Notes under the pieces: model-generated
What the model was told of the DNA's origin: nothing
Databases searched by the model: none
What the model saw: the letters and a program-made list of their open reading frames with translations, nothing else
Source of the DNA: Actinernus sp. WN-2022
Taxonomy: Eukaryota; Cnidaria; Anthozoa; Actiniaria; Actinernidae
DNA: 64,000 bases
Direction: 5' to 3'
NCBI GenBank assembly: GCA_030867875.1
Contig: JAOWCC010001590.1
Coordinates: forward strand, 248,001-312,000
Translations under genes and position numbers: made by a program
Shown here: positions 36,401 through 48,082 of the stretch, one piece after another
How positions within the stretch are numbered: the stretch's first letter is position 1
How the letters are laid out: every line of letters starts with the position of its first letter

Positions 36401-36482
36401 AATCAAAAGCAATGTTTTTGAAAACGAGTGTGTGTGTGTATATATATATATATAGGCAATCCTAATGGGCGGAGCTCCAATT
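35823..36482. mobile_element. Nested-palindrome element, ~660 bp
   Basis: Outer inverted ends TTGGAGCTCCGCC...AGGATTGCCTATATA and the complement TATATAGGCAATCCT...GGCGGAGCTCCAA bracket three further inverted pairs. These are GATCTTGTGTGCC with its complement (about 35.94 and 36.18 kb), and two separate hairpins built on TGTTTTCACAAAAGG (35.88-35.94 and 36.19-36.25 kb). A further hairpin lies around 36.33-36.38 kb. Several TA microsatellites and a C-rich tract (36042-36059) lie inside. No coding frame was recognised. Confidence 0.78.
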
Positions 36483-36579
36483 TATATATAGGTATTTTTA
36501 AACCTAATTATTTAAGAAAACCTAGGGATAATATTTCTTTTGTTGAAAGAAAAGCACTTAGGGAGCTGAAAAGTGATTC

Positions 36580-36720
36580 TGAAAGAATCTAGATTTGTGC
36601 TTTTAGAAATACTTTCTCGAGTTTCGCCACAGGTAAGGCTAAAGAGGGCTGAATGGCCGAAACGTTCTAAATACAATTTCTTTTACAGTTATGAGTTGAC
36701 TGTCTTTGCCATTTCTATTA
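36580..36720 (+). other. Possible Penelope-like 3' remnant
   Basis: The phrase GGGCTGAATGGCCGAAACG resembles the CCGAAACGT-containing 3' region after the GIY-YIG remnant at 14.07 kb. In addition, the hairpin at 36.33-36.38 kb shares its sequence with 14.12-14.20 kb. This suggests a second decayed element in the vWA intron. The evidence is short matches only. Confidence 0.35.
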
Positions 36721-36885
36721 ATCTTATTGAATTTCTCGCAAAGTACGGTCTGTGAATCCTTGGATCCTCGTAGCTGGACTATCCGTTGGCTTAAGACATT
36801 TGGATTTTTATTACAAGTTATATATATATATATATATTACTGTTTTCACACTAGATGTAAAGGGACCATAAATAGATTGTGTTAC

Positions 36886-36973
36886 CTTTCTACTTCGGCG
36901 TCGTCGAGAGGTCCTGAAGAGAGATCGCGCCGTGTTAAGAGCAAGTCCGGTTCTTGTTCCGCGTCTTGGATAA
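36886..36973 (-). CDS. Second vWA domain, exon 2 of 3
   Basis: This 88-nt exon (phase 2 in, phase 0 out) encodes YPRRGTRTGLALNTARS followed by an Arg-rich stretch ending RSRK. It supplies the MIDAS Thr region (GTRTG) that is missing from exon 1. Acceptor ATTCTAG and donor AAAG|GTAACA fit exactly between exons 1 and 3 and restore an alignment to the intact first vWA domain (GGTRTGRAINYART). Confidence 0.9.
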
Positions 36974-37049
36974 CTAGAATAAAATACACAGCATTTTAAG
37001 TCAACAAAATAACTAAAGTGCGCTGTTTCATTAATTCATTAATAGATGT

Positions 37050-37190
37050 CATTTTCACATGCGTCTGTCCTCTGATAGATGCATAGATGACATCACAACG
37101 CGAAGAGAACAAAGACGTACGCCACGATACGTAGTCGAGTGGAGTAACTGTTGTTCTCTTCACATTTTTGACGTCATCTGTGCATGTAAA
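37050..37190. repeat. Imperfect inverted repeat (GATGACRTCA type)
   Basis: GATGCATAGATGACATCAC with GAGAACAA pairs with TTGTTCTC and GACGTCATCTGTGCAT across about 140 bp. A similar arrangement occurs at about 5.27-5.40 kb, so this is probably a small dispersed foldback family. Confidence 0.6.
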
Positions 37191-37810
37191 TGAGAAGATA
37201 AAATAACCTAGATTTTAATAAAATAAAAACCAGAAGTGTGTAAAAAAACGATTTTCCCCAAACCGTACTCTGATAATACATGGAAATCAGCCAATTAGAA
37301 CACACATTTGAAACTCTTTATTGTATAACCAATATAATAACCATTGTTTAGAACTGCATAGCCTCACAGACAGGTGTGGTAACACGAAGACGAGCCTAGT
37401 CAGTCCAGGACAATAGTATTTAATTGGGGCGCCAATTGTTCAATGGATTTATATCGCTCGCACTGATTGGAGTAAAACCATGATGTAACATGAAACTTAC
37501 TCTTTGTTTTAAATCTCTTGTTCTCCTTTGTGATAGTAACTGTTGCATGGTGATTTTCAAGTGACTGTGTTTATTATTTGTTTATATTAGAACCATGAAA
37601 ATGATTTGTAATTCTTACAGTCGAGAACATATAACATAATAATACCCTCAAAGCCAAGGGGAACAGGCTATTTTAGACACCGATATCCTCATCCAGTCAG
37701 ACGAGAAATCAAACAATTGTGGTTTCGATTCAAGAAAGTCTATTGGAAATGTCATTGCCAAAAAATACTTTACTGATCGTAAGTCAAGAAAAGGAATAGT
37801 GCTTTGATAC

Positions 37811-38051
37811 CTGAGGCGCCCGATAGCAACTTGAAGGCTTCTCAAGTTAGTGTAACTAGTGAAACGAATCCGAACGTTGGCTCTGCTTGAATACACAATT
37901 ACACCAACATTTGTGTGGGCGCGTGAAATGTGGAAGCCAGAGACGAGGCGCTGAATAAAGACTTTGCATCGTCCGTAGTTACCACGACCAGAGGCTTCAA
38001 TGCTACCAGAACCATCAACCACGAAAATGAGGTCGATTACAGCACGACAAC
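37811..38051 (-). CDS. Second vWA domain, exon 1 of 3
   Basis: This 241-nt exon (phase 1 in, phase 2 out) begins CRAVIDLIFVVDGSGSIE, containing the DxSxS MIDAS motif. It ends ...LQVAIGRL with donor CAG|GTATCA. An open frame runs on past the donor but loses vWA similarity there, which supports the splice. With exons 2 and 3 the domain is 189 codons. Confidence 0.92.
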
Positions 38052-38662
38052 CTAAACAAATAGGAATTAATTATCAATTACGAAATGTATATTTTAATTT
38101 GTATTATCGTTATTAAGATTAGTATGATGTAACGTGCTATGTTTTACAGTAGTTTTAAATTAGTGAACAATGAGTTAGTAATTTATTATTAATTAACCAA
38201 CACATTCATTGACGAAGCTGGATACTAATTGTTTTTCGCTGTATTTCATTTCAAATGCCCTAACCCAGCATTTGAAACATGATGAGTCAGTTAATAGTAG
38301 CATTAATAGGGTAGCAGTGAAAACGAACTGCAATGACTCTTGAAATACGATACCTTTAGTGCAGAAGAAAAATATCATTTTCCGTGTGATATGGACTGGA
38401 AAGATTTGTCTCGTGTGTTCGTTTTTCAGCGATATTAGGCATTATCAAATTTGCAATTCATTCTCAACATGCAAACTGGAAAATTTTAAGTGACTTTTGA
38501 CGACTGACTCGTTTTCATTTGAATTCATATCAGTATAACTTTGTGACCGTTGTGATATGGATAACAACATCATAACTTTTCCAATTAAGTCCAAGTCATG
38601 TACTAATTGTCTTCGTAAACAGGTAAAGAATTGAGCTGAAGCCGCTTTGTAGACAAACTTAC

Positions 38663-38698
38663 GTTTTCCACCAGGAACAGGACGAGGTGGGCGAGGTC
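38663..38698 (-). CDS. Linker microexon between the vWA domains
   Basis: This 36-nt phase 1-1 exon encodes PRPPRPVPGGK, a Pro/Arg-rich hinge. It has acceptor TTACAG and donor AAAC|GTAAGT. It lies between the two vWA domains and has the same length and phase as the triad microexons, but it is unrelated to them in sequence. Confidence 0.8.
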
Positions 38699-38965
38699 CT
38701 GTAAGATATCAAAATCACGTTTAAACCGTTTTATCACAACATCAATTTCTGATAACTAAGAAATATATAAAAACATTGTTAAGCACTGAATAGACACTTT
38801 TCGATCATGGATTTGAATTGAATTTGTTAAGCAATAGCCACTACCAGAGATTCGGATTCTATATTCAATATATATTTTATTATAAACAAAGGACTCGAAA
38901 TCCTGAAAACATCATTTTTTATATTTCAGATGAAAGCTTTTCTAAGGTTAACGATGCCTATTTAC

Positions 38966-39514
38966 CTGCGCATGCGCGAGTTTTGATGATCTTCACGATG
39001 GACCGCAAGTTGCGGAAACCAGCTGTGAACACGTGCCGTCTGTCGGTTGCCATGCCAATCAACTGACCGGTATTATACTTTTTTCCAATTCCTATCGAGA
39101 AGACTTCTACTCCAGATCTCTTAAGAACAGCCGCCGGGCCATTAACCCTATCACCTGAGCGTCCATCTGTCATTATAAGGACTATTTTGCGAACGCCTCT
39201 CCTTGCCCGATTAAAGAGATGCGTGCGTGCATAGTTGATAGCACGACCAGTTCTCGTACCGCCACGAGTATAATGGATGCGGCCGATTGCTTGGACAGTT
39301 GCACGTTTGTTGCTGTATCGGTTGAAAGGGAAGATGAGCGTTGGTTTGCTGCTGAAACGGACGACACCAACACGGCCGTAACGCCTGGAGATGTAGAACG
39401 AGTTCACAATTTGCTGCACGAAGGTCAGACAGCGGCGGAAGTTCCCACGACCATAGTGTTCTATGCTGCCAGAGGCGTCAATGATAAAACCAATCTCCAG
39501 AGGGACTTTGCAAA
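38966..39514 (-). CDS. First vWA domain, single exon
   Basis: This 549-nt phase 1-1 exon (183 codons) starts CKVPLEIGFIIDASGSIE. A complete MIDAS is visible: DASGS, the GGTRTG Thr and MTDGRSGD. The strand GVEVFSIGIGKKY and C-terminal RACAG match the end of the second vWA domain. vWA domains with an intact MIDAS bind ligands through a divalent metal. It follows FN2 of triad 2 and precedes the Pro-rich linker. Confidence 0.95.
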
Positions 39515-39829
39515 CTGTGTTCAGAAGAGGGTACTGAATTAGTTCATACTACGTCTTCTATACAACTACGCTACGGTATTTAACTGAATGGGAATGTAAC
39601 AGAGATTAAAAAAGAAAGAGGAATATCACTCGAAATGGCAGACCTTTCCAGAATTGAGGCCTGAGTTCCTCGAAGCACAAATAGTGTTACTCCTGTATTA
39701 AATATTAATCGAGGATGTTGGTTCTCTTGGTAACAGGTGTATTTCTTTATTCTAGGATTATAAGTAGAGGTACTACTTATTTCTCATCAAACAATAAGTT
39801 TGTTTTATCCCCAATCAGTAGTCCATGAG

Positions 39830-40312
39830 GTAGCAAATCGAACTAAAGGTTACCCTTAATCCTGGATTAGCTTAATTGGGCTTTCAGGAACTGGGCCCAT
39901 ATGTTTACACGCCTGCCGTCACCAGGCTTTTAATGCTACGTAGCATTACGTTATTGCGCCTACGCAGACAGCGAGTGTCACATTATAGCGGTGTAACCAT
40001 GTGTTTAGACACCTTTTTCAACCAAGTGTTTATCACCGTTTTCGTTGAAGTGCGACCCTGAAAGTTTCAAATCTCGTTTGGAAAAATTCATTTATCCGAC
40101 CGTCGATCAAAATTTAAATCCGTCTAGGCGGTAAAAGCTTTGTAAGAGACTAGAGTCTGCGTTTGATTGACAGTCGGCTAAATGCAATAATTCAAACAAG
40201 ACTTGAAACTTTCAGGGTCGTACTTCAACGAAAACGGTAATGAGTACTACGAACATGAAGAAAAGGTAGCAAATAGTATTATTGTGTGCATCACCCTTTA
40301 GTTTATTCCTAC
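39830..40312. repeat. Intron segment duplicated at 51.82-52.17 kb, with hairpin arms
   Basis: AAATCGAACTAAAGGTTACC, GCCTGCCGTCACCAGGC and later AAAAGGTAGCAAATAGTATT occur in the same order in both places, each leading into an FN2 exon. Arms near 40036-40072 and 40199-40237 (TTTTCGTTGAAGTGCGACC and complement) form a hairpin. In the 52-kb copy part of the left arm is deleted. This marks the block duplication that made triads 1 and 2. Confidence 0.85.
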
Positions 40313-40504
40313 CTTTCCCTGATCCTGATCCTGAACTTGAACCACGAGCACAGTTACCCCACAATTTGTCCTGGTCATAGTTCGATGTAATAGCACACCA
40401 TGGGCGTTTGTGTCTGACTCTTGTGCACCTGGTATAGCGCTTGCGTCGATATATGAATGGGAAGATACAGCAGTTTTTTGCCGTTGTCCTCTTACGACAT
40501 GATC
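40313..40504 (-). CDS. Triad 2 FN2 exon
   Basis: This 192-nt phase 1-1 exon is the longest FN2 copy. It has [23 protein letters not shown] and [11 protein letters not shown], then a Ser/Gly repeat tail (SSGSGSG) before donor AAAG|GTAGGA. It connects triad 2 to the first vWA domain. Confidence 0.93.
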
Positions 40505-40771
40505 CTGAAACGCAATCAAATTATTCCTTAATCTAAATCAATAGAAAAAACCTAAACTTAGGTGTGAAGACGTGTACCTCCATTGCTCAGTTAACGTTAT
40601 CATTCTGAACAACTATAACTATTAGGTATAATTAAAGGAATTAACCTCTTTGCAAAAGATCATCCAGTTCCATCATTGTAGATCGATATTTAACAATTAT
40701 TCACCGAAGTGGAGGAGCGGCGAGGTAAATATCCACCACTATTCACCAACACTAAGGTGAATAATTGTTTT

Positions 40772-40957
40772 AGTATATACCACACTCCAGGTAAACAGCC
40801 AGCACCAAACAGTTATTTTATTTCTGTCAAATGGACAAAAACTCGCGCGAGATGATCGCTGCTTTGCTCGGAGGTGAATATGAAATCATATTCACTGTTT
40901 GAGTAGCCAATCAGAGCGCGCGAATAGTGATATTCACTGGTGTGGTATATACTAAAC
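40772..40957. repeat. Short TIR element
   Basis: TAGTATATACCACAC at the left and GTGTGGTATATACTA at the right are perfect inverted ends about 185 bp apart. No coding frame lies inside. It is probably a small MITE. Confidence 0.65.
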
Positions 40958-41390
40958 ATGCTTATTCCGTACATTGTCCGTAAGGGTAACACTAAGCCTA
41001 GTACATGTGCTAATTAGCCTAAAACATTTCCATGTTATCGTTTACATAATCAGTTTCATATTGTTCTGATATTTCATTAAACATGATAAAATATTCATGC
41101 CATAATCATATGGATCAAATCAAGCACGGATCAAATTCCCAGCTGGCGGCTTCCTCGGTCAACGATATATCTCTAGTCTATATTTCACTGTTGCTTTTGC
41201 AGAAGAGCTCATGAGAAAATCTGCTAGTAGTAGTGGAGAAAAGGATTCAAATGCTTTTGTGAAAGCTTGCATGAAGTTAAAAGTGAGCATTTAACGCGAA
41301 GTTGTGGTTTGCTTTTACGCTATTAAATATTTTTTCACACATTTTGTACTTGGTCTTGGATTATTATAGTTTGGATCCAATTGGTGGGTT

Positions 41391-41476
41391 GCACTGGCGG
41401 CCATGTTGGTTGGTAGAAAGAAAAGAAACCACATTTGCTTATTCTGTTCCTACCAACCAAGATGGCCGCTACGCTT
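41391..41476. repeat. Hairpin with GGCGGCCATGTTGGTTGG arms
   Basis: GGCGGCCATGTTGGTTGG at about 41397 pairs with CCAACCAAGATGGCCGC at about 41454 across a ~40-bp loop. It is a small foldback in the long intron between W and F of triad 2. Confidence 0.6.
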
Positions 41477-41687
41477 TTGTGATTGTAAAGTTTTGTGAAC
41501 ATTTCACACCTCGTCAAAGCAAATGTCAACACTTCGAACCAACTAGCCAATGACTACGCAAGGACCCCTGGAGCATCAAAGCAGTAGTGAAATTCGCGGG
41601 AAATTGGTAAATAGGTCATATTTCATAAGAAACCTTTCGCTCTCACAACAATTCAACAGTTTCGCTGAGTTCGAGAGCCGATAAGTT

Positions 41688-42060
41688 TCATTCCCAAAGT
41701 TCCACAACAACTGCAAGTTGATGTCCTCTCAAGCTCACGGTTGAGAAGTCGAGGATTGACAACGGCCCAGGAGTGAAACTCGGATCTGAATCAGACTCCG
41801 ATGTGAACTCATCGCTGCTCGCGTCCTCGGTCTCTTCAAATGACTTGCTGGTTCCTGGTATGCCAAACGACAGTTTAAGCCTGCTAGCGGTGGTTATATT
41901 TGGAGTTGACCCTGAAGTTGAAGGTTGTTCTTCGCTGCCTTTCGCACGTTCTAGATCTTCGAACCACGAGCCTTTGTCGCTGTCCGCGAGCTCAATCCTC
42001 GTTTTACCGAATTCCTCCTTATCGCCGGTTTCCTTACTTTTTCGGTCCAGGGTTCGCTTT
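41688..42060 (-). other. Unassigned acidic, Ser-rich open frame
   Basis: The minus strand reads in one frame through KEEFGKTRIELADSDKGSW and an SDE-rich stretch (FEETEDASSDEFTSESDSDP) to a TGA at 41688-41690. Its composition is unlike the Arg-rich host gene. It could be the end of a transposon protein or chance coding potential. The upstream end meets a stop with no clear acceptor. I do not recognise a family. Confidence 0.2.
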
Positions 42061-43448
42061 ATATTTTACCCAAGGACTTTTCTCTTTTGGATTTCCCCAT
42101 ACACACGATTGATAAAAGACTCTAAATGCACGTTTGTTATTTCGAAGAAGGGAGCTACAAGTATGCAAATTACTTGGATAACAGCTCCCGCTAAAAGTCC
42201 ACGGGGTACCCGTGGCACGTAAAGGGATTATAACGCCTCGGTGATTTATTTAGTTTCCTTCTAAATACGTTTTTTCTAAATATCTCGCAAGCATTTATAT
42301 CTTTTGAAATAATGTTTTTTTCTAAATTGTAGAACAATAATCAGTAATATTTTTTTTACAAAAAAACATGCCTTGAAGGTGTCCGGTAACCTTAAATACA
42401 CCCCCATCTATAATTATTAGTTGTGTTCATTGTGAAATCAAGTACCGCCAATTCATACTTATCAGTTTTATACGGCCCTTCTTAATATTTATACTAATAT
42501 ACGCGAAAGCGAAGCTAAGCACGGATGAAGAGAGGATGAATTATTGGGTTGCAATCATTCCTAAGGGAATACACGCCAAATCTCCGACTAGGTTTTTCTT
42601 CCTATCCCCTCTCTTTGAATGAATTAATAGGGTATGCAGACTTGCCAGATTTTGATAAAACTCGGCCAAAAGACAGATAAGTTACTGACAAAGAAAAGGT
42701 GTGAGCGTTTAGCAATATTCAAAGTATTTTTTCTCGTAGAGTATCCCGCGTATTGTGACTCGGACATTATTGAAGACTAAAACTTTAGGAATGAAATGCA
42801 TTTGAATGAAGTAAAATATTTACAAATGCTCACACCCTTTTTTAGGCTGTCATATGCTGATTGACACTGTGTAGTTGAATTGATCTTATGCGTTAACCCG
42901 AAGGCTGCTAATTCACTTTTATAAACCTTGTCAGTTTTGCGTTCGTTGGCTTAGCATTACTTTACAATTAAATATTTTTTTAACAAATCCATTCAGCGTA
43001 TTCTGCACTTCATAAGCTTTACAGAGGTATATAGGTTTCTATAGTTTTCTTTAAAACAACGCGCGTACAAAATTATTAACGAGAGAGACCCGCGAAGGTA
43101 TCCGGTAACCTTAATTTAGCGATATTAATATTTAAACTTCACGAGAAGTAAAAACAATCCCAAGCAGGTAATCGGCTAAGATTAATCACGTGCATCACAG
43201 CGTCAAACAATGCGTTAATGACATCACTCAGTGTAGTAAATTATATACGGAACCGTTTTTTGAGTACCCTGGTTCCATAGGGGCTTGCTGCTAAACGAGA
43301 ATTCGAGTTTGTGGAGTAGAACTTTCTCAACGATATACATTTAGAACGAAAAATTACTCTTAATCGTGAAACTTCTCAAAACCTCTGGCACCCAGGGTAT
43401 TTTTTGAGTGATTATAGAAAACAACAGAGAGGAGTATTAGTCCTTGGC

Positions 43449-43830
43449 TAAAGTCCCGGCTAACCGCTCAAACATTTTCATCAAACATCATGTTGGATGA
43501 AATGTTTTATCGTTTAGCCGCCTGGCTTTAAAATGACTGTTAAATGGTTTTCCAACAATTGTTGATGTTTGATCTAGTTCAAACATGTTCATCCAACATT
43601 TTGCGTAATGAACAAATGTTTATCGTTCAGGAGGTATTTAGACAATCACAAATTGATCTGCAACATCGAGATTCAGCGGTAGTTCATAAAAATCGCTCTG
43701 CGGACTCAATTTTGTAAGTCAGTGTTTCCTGAATGTTTGATGTGCAGGCGACTAAACGATCAAACATTGTGTGACTGATGACCACGATGTCTGATGAAAA
43801 TGTTTGAGCGTTTAGCCGGGGCTTAAAGTG
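43449..43830. mobile_element. TIR element with TTAGCCGG ends, ~380 bp
   Basis: The left end TAAAGTCCCGGCTAACCGC with TCAAACATTTTCATC matches the complement of the right end GATGAAAATGTTTGAGCG, TTTAGCCGGGGCTTA. The interior is rich in CAACA/TGTTG motifs. It directly abuts the next foldback element at 43.82 kb. Confidence 0.78.
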
Positions 43831-44288
43831 CCTATGAACAATAAATTTTTATTTTAGATATCAATTCTAAATCAAGTGAATAGTAGAATGGTAAAATATA
43901 TTTTGCTTTGAATGCTGTGCCCCCAAGTTAAGGAGGTTTTAATATCCAAAATGCTAATTACATGACGTCAGGGGAGGTATCTGCAATCACTTCTTAGTGG
44001 TTGTGAATGGGCGTTTCTACTGATATAGGAAAACTAATTTCTAACATCATTTTATTTCAACCATGGGTATAACACTGATAATTTGAAAAAAAAATGTTTA
44101 ATTGTAACAAAAAGTTTTGTATAATAATTGATGCCTCCCCTGACGTCATGTAATTAGCATTTTGGATAATAAAACCTCCTTAACTCAGCAGCACAGCATT
44201 CAAAGCTAAATATATTTTACCATTCTACTATTCACTTGATTTAGAATTGATATCTAAAATAAAGAAATAGTGTTCATAGGCACTTTAA
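43824..44288. mobile_element. Foldback MITE, family A (copy 2, complete)
   Basis: Near-complete inverted arms of about 190 bp start AAAGTGCCTATGAAC and end with its complement. Inside are ATCAATTCTAAATCAAG, GTTAAGGAGGTTTTA and AATTACATGACGTCAGGGG with mirrored partners. The central loop is short and AT-rich, with no coding capacity. It is the best-preserved copy of the family. Confidence 0.85.
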
Positions 44289-45650
44289 GAATGTCTGGGA
44301 ACACCGAATCCACCGTACAGAAAAAATGGCGGCTGTACATGTACCACAATACCTTGCGAACCTAACACAGTAAGACACACACGTAGAAATCCTTTATTCT
44401 TTACAATAACAGTGTATTAGCTGCAGCACTTGCACTGTTTTGTTTTTAAGATTTAAAACCTCTCTACCTCGATTTTATAACGAATTTAAAGATTTTCACG
44501 CGCAAAGCATTGTGGGTAAAGTACAAGACGCCATCTTTTTCTGTGTGATGAATTACCACCGCACGCAGATTTCTGAGAATAGCGAACTGTTGTCAGCAAA
44601 AAAAATGGCAGGATTAGTTTTGAGACGACAATTTCCTTAATCACTCAACAGAAATAGGAAACACGTACTTCCACTTTGAAATACGGGAGCCCGATTTACG
44701 TGTGAGCTTGCACCCTAGTTATTCGGCTCTGTTCGGCTCATACATATATCAAGTTTTGTATCGGTAATTGTACTGAAAATCTTACGACATAAGTCCTCTT
44801 TTACTGCGGAAGACAAACAGAGATGGATGGCAGACGTATTGCCGTATTTAAGCCTTATAAAGTGGTTTTACTTTCTCGATGACTCGGCTTTGAAATGTTA
44901 TATCGCACACAACGCGTTGACAGCGGAAGACCCACTTCAGTTTCTAAAATGATGAGTACGTTATTTATTTCGAAGGTTGCAAAGAGCTGTAAGTACTCAA
45001 AAGTGTCAAATATATTCGATGTTTTAATATCTCAGCTGTATTTCCTCGTGTGGTTGTGTATTTTGCTATTTTCTTTTTTTTTACGGTTCGAAGAAATTAC
45101 AAATCGCATTCGCGGCTGGTTGATGGAGACATGCTCCCTTCCGCAATTTCTGTTGTTCTGGCTTCAATGACCGAAATTAAGTAAATTCTTCTTCGAAGTT
45201 CTCAAGTAGTTATATAAAGTCCGTTGTTTTATTCATTACCCTATTTTGAGAAGCTATACATATTTCTAGACGAATCTTTGATGGCATTTCGGTTATCGAC
45301 AACTGATTTCGACTGAAATATTAAAGGTTAGAGACGTTATGTTCGCGTTCACAAATACATTGCCATTATTTATAAAGGCATCAAAGCGAGATTGTCACAG
45401 GATGAGAAATAACTACAATTGTCGTAATAACGTTCATTCCGTTATGACACAAAAGAACTCGAAATTGCGGTACGACAGAAACTGTGACATTCTGACTTGC
45501 TATCTTTGAGACAATTGGCTTCGAACTGGTGCCATTGTTACCATACTTCTTACCACGATGGCATGATATATGAATAATTAACGTGAACGTACTTGCTGAC
45601 TGTACGATGAACTCAAAAGTTCTTCACACTGCATTTGGCCTTAGGCCTCA
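44289..45650. other. Intron; segment paralogous to ~52.9-53.6 kb
   Basis: From about 45.1 kb the order of short blocks (ATTTCGGTTATCGA, ACAACTGAT, GTTAGA, TTATGTTCGC, ATTTATAAA) parallels 53.1-53.3 kb. This is therefore part of the triad 1/triad 2 block duplication. Short open frames here have no family match. Confidence 0.6.
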
Positions 45651-45652
45651 TG

Positions 45653-45912
45653 CAGTATTCATTATTTTTCGTTCATCGTACAGTCAGTGCGTGCCTGTAT
45701 TTGTCAGTATTCATTATTTTTCGTTCATCGTACAGTCAGTGCGTGCCTGTATTTGTCAGTATTCATTATTTTTCGTTCATCGTACAGTCAATGCGTGCCT
45801 GTATTTGTCAGTATTCATTACATTTCGTTCATTGTACAGTCAGTGCGTGCCTGTATTTGTCAGTATTCAGTATTTTTCGTTCATTGTACAGTCAGCGCGT
45901 GCCTGTATTTGT
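45653..45912. repeat. 52-bp minisatellite, five copies
   Basis: The unit CAGTATTCATTATTTTTCG plus TTCATCGTACAGTCAGTGCG and GCCTGTATTTGT repeats exactly every 52 bp from 45653. The paralogous site at about 53.59-53.64 kb has a single diverged copy, so the array expanded after the block duplication. 52 is not a multiple of 3, which leaves all three plus frames open, but nothing suggests translation. Confidence 0.92.
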
Positions 45913-45919
45913 CATTGTC

Positions 45920-47930
45920 CTATAAATATTATATTTAAGCCAATCAGAGCTCAGCTTTACTATGAAATACAGGGCGGTATTTCATGTTTTTTCTATGAAA
46001 TACAGAGCGGTATTTCATGGCTAGGTCAAGGCCAATCAAATTGCAGGACATTTCGCGCCATTTCTTTATCAGCCAATAAGAATTCACTATTTTGAATACA
46101 TAATTATCTGCAGACGTGCGCGGTCGCCACTCGAAATTTGTGTTTTCCGGCAAGAAAATTTGCAGTCTATCGTCCGGTAAGTTACTTTGTTTTCGTGATA
46201 AATCTTTTTGTAAATTTGTTATTGCCAACGAGCGATCCGAGCCAAGAGGCGAGGATCGCGAGGCGGCAGCATTATAGAGCCGATGCGCGTACGAGGCACA
46301 CGAGGTATTTTGCAGGCAGAAAAAATCTCGATCGAAAATTGTAATGTAACAATAGAAGGAAATAAAACCAATCACAGCGCGAGTTTTTGCATATGACGTC
46401 ATGGAATCTCACGTGGTCGTGTTGATCGTCGAAGTGGCGGTGCTGAATACGAATGTCGACAGCGAGGACGAGGTAAAGTATTCCTTTCTTCGCATTGAAA
46501 ACATTCTGATTTGCTTAAATAATTTGCTTTCTTTTTGTGGTTTTGAACTGTGAGTAATTCTGTACCGTGAATAATCGAACCATTTGGTTCAAAATCGAGC
46601 AAAAAGTGCTAAAATCGAACCAGCGTGTTCACATCGAACATCTCTTTCTCGTTAGTTCAAGTTAGTCCAGCAATATGTTTACATTGACTCAGACACCTAG
46701 AGGACTAGAGATGTGAACATTGAGTTCATGGTCAACCCAACAATCTAATTATTTCTACATCTGTAAACACTTGGGTTTTAATATTGCCAACGAGGCGGCA
46801 GCAATATAGAGCCGATGCCCGAGGATATGTGGAAATGCAGTAAAAATCTCGATCACTCTGTGAAAATGTAATGTAATGTAATGTAATGTCCTGTAAACCA
46901 AAGTCAGAGCCAATTTAAGATGTGTTATACTTGTAATTGTTTAATGACTTTCGTTAACAATGATTTCAATAAATACAATCAACATGATAAACCCTTTGTT
47001 TTCTCTTGTTTCTTGAAGCCCAGTTGGAGCACTAATATCCCCTCTGACAAACTTTCAAAACATTCAGTGTCGAGCACTCCATATCCTCTAAGGCTCTAAC
47101 CATATTTCTTATTCTACAGCTCTAAATTCTTCTGCTCTCCCTCATCGCCTGGCTGTTATATGCTGCAAGGCACTGTATTTTATGTATTCTCAAAGTGCCA
47201 TAAGAGTAAAATGTCAGGAATATAAACTATGAAGTGAAATATACAGTTAAGTTTTCTAATGCACATTTACAAAGTGTTCCATCGTGATTTATTAAAATAT
47301 AAACAAACTATAAATATAATTGCTATTCTCGTTTATCAGCGTATCATATTCAGATCAGGCGGAGGCAATTTTTCTGGGTTTTTGTTTTCGTTGGCACTTT
47401 AGCGATAGCTACGACTAGTTTATAGGATAATATGGTTATTTCATGGTTTTCTATGGAATACTGGCGAATATTTTTTTTTTTACACGGCGGTCCCTATTGT
47501 CAAAAACAATAGATCTTGTGTTGTGTAACAATAGGGACAAGTGTGTGACGTCATCAGATCCAAGATGGCGGCGTCCAAGCCCAAAATAGCTCATACTTGT
47601 ATCCAATTTTAAAAAAAATCCCCTTTTTTCCAACATATTTTTAATTTAGACCAACAATTTCCAACAATTTAACAGCAACGTGTTTCAAAAGTCGAGATTC
47701 GCATTAAATATTCTGTATAGATACATGTTTAGTAAGTGTCACATCCCTTGCACGATAATGTTTGGCAGGCACATTAAAACGACTTTGATAACATTTGCGC
47801 CTGCCATCATTTCAAATTAGAACATTAACTGTAAGGTTACGATGTTGGGAATTGATACGAAAATGAGTCGACCGGCCACGACCTTCTTTGACATGCCTTG
47901 CACGATTATAGAAAATCACTTTTCTCTGTA
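45920..47930. other. Sequence inserted between duplicated intron blocks
   Basis: Paralogy with the 53-kb intron stops after the minisatellite and resumes at about 47.93 kb (CTTAATGCAAGTA, CATGACTCAGCTGAGCCATT). About 2 kb was therefore gained here or lost there. It contains a repeat present twice (about 46.22-46.35 and 46.78-46.90 kb; GAGGCGGCAGCA and TATAGAGCCGATGC), the second copy ending in a TAATG pentamer tail like a retroposon. Confidence 0.6.
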
Positions 47931-48082
47931 TTCCTTAATGCAAGTAAACAGCACTTTTTCCATGACTCAGCTGAGCCATTAAGTCACACAATTGAGGAAT
48001 GAAACATATAAATAAGCCGTCAAAATAGCGCATAGGATACGAAAAACCATGATTCAGTATATATTATAACTCCCATACCAAC

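Noticed and set aside
37648..37810. Continuation of the vWA frame beyond 37811
   Set aside because: vWA similarity stops at the CAG|GTATCA donor. The missing GTRTG segment was found as a separate exon at 36886-36973.
45583..46095. Open frame of 170 residues with repeats
   Set aside because: It is the same kind of artefact from the 52-bp minisatellite at 45653-45912. The paralogous site has a single unit and no frame.
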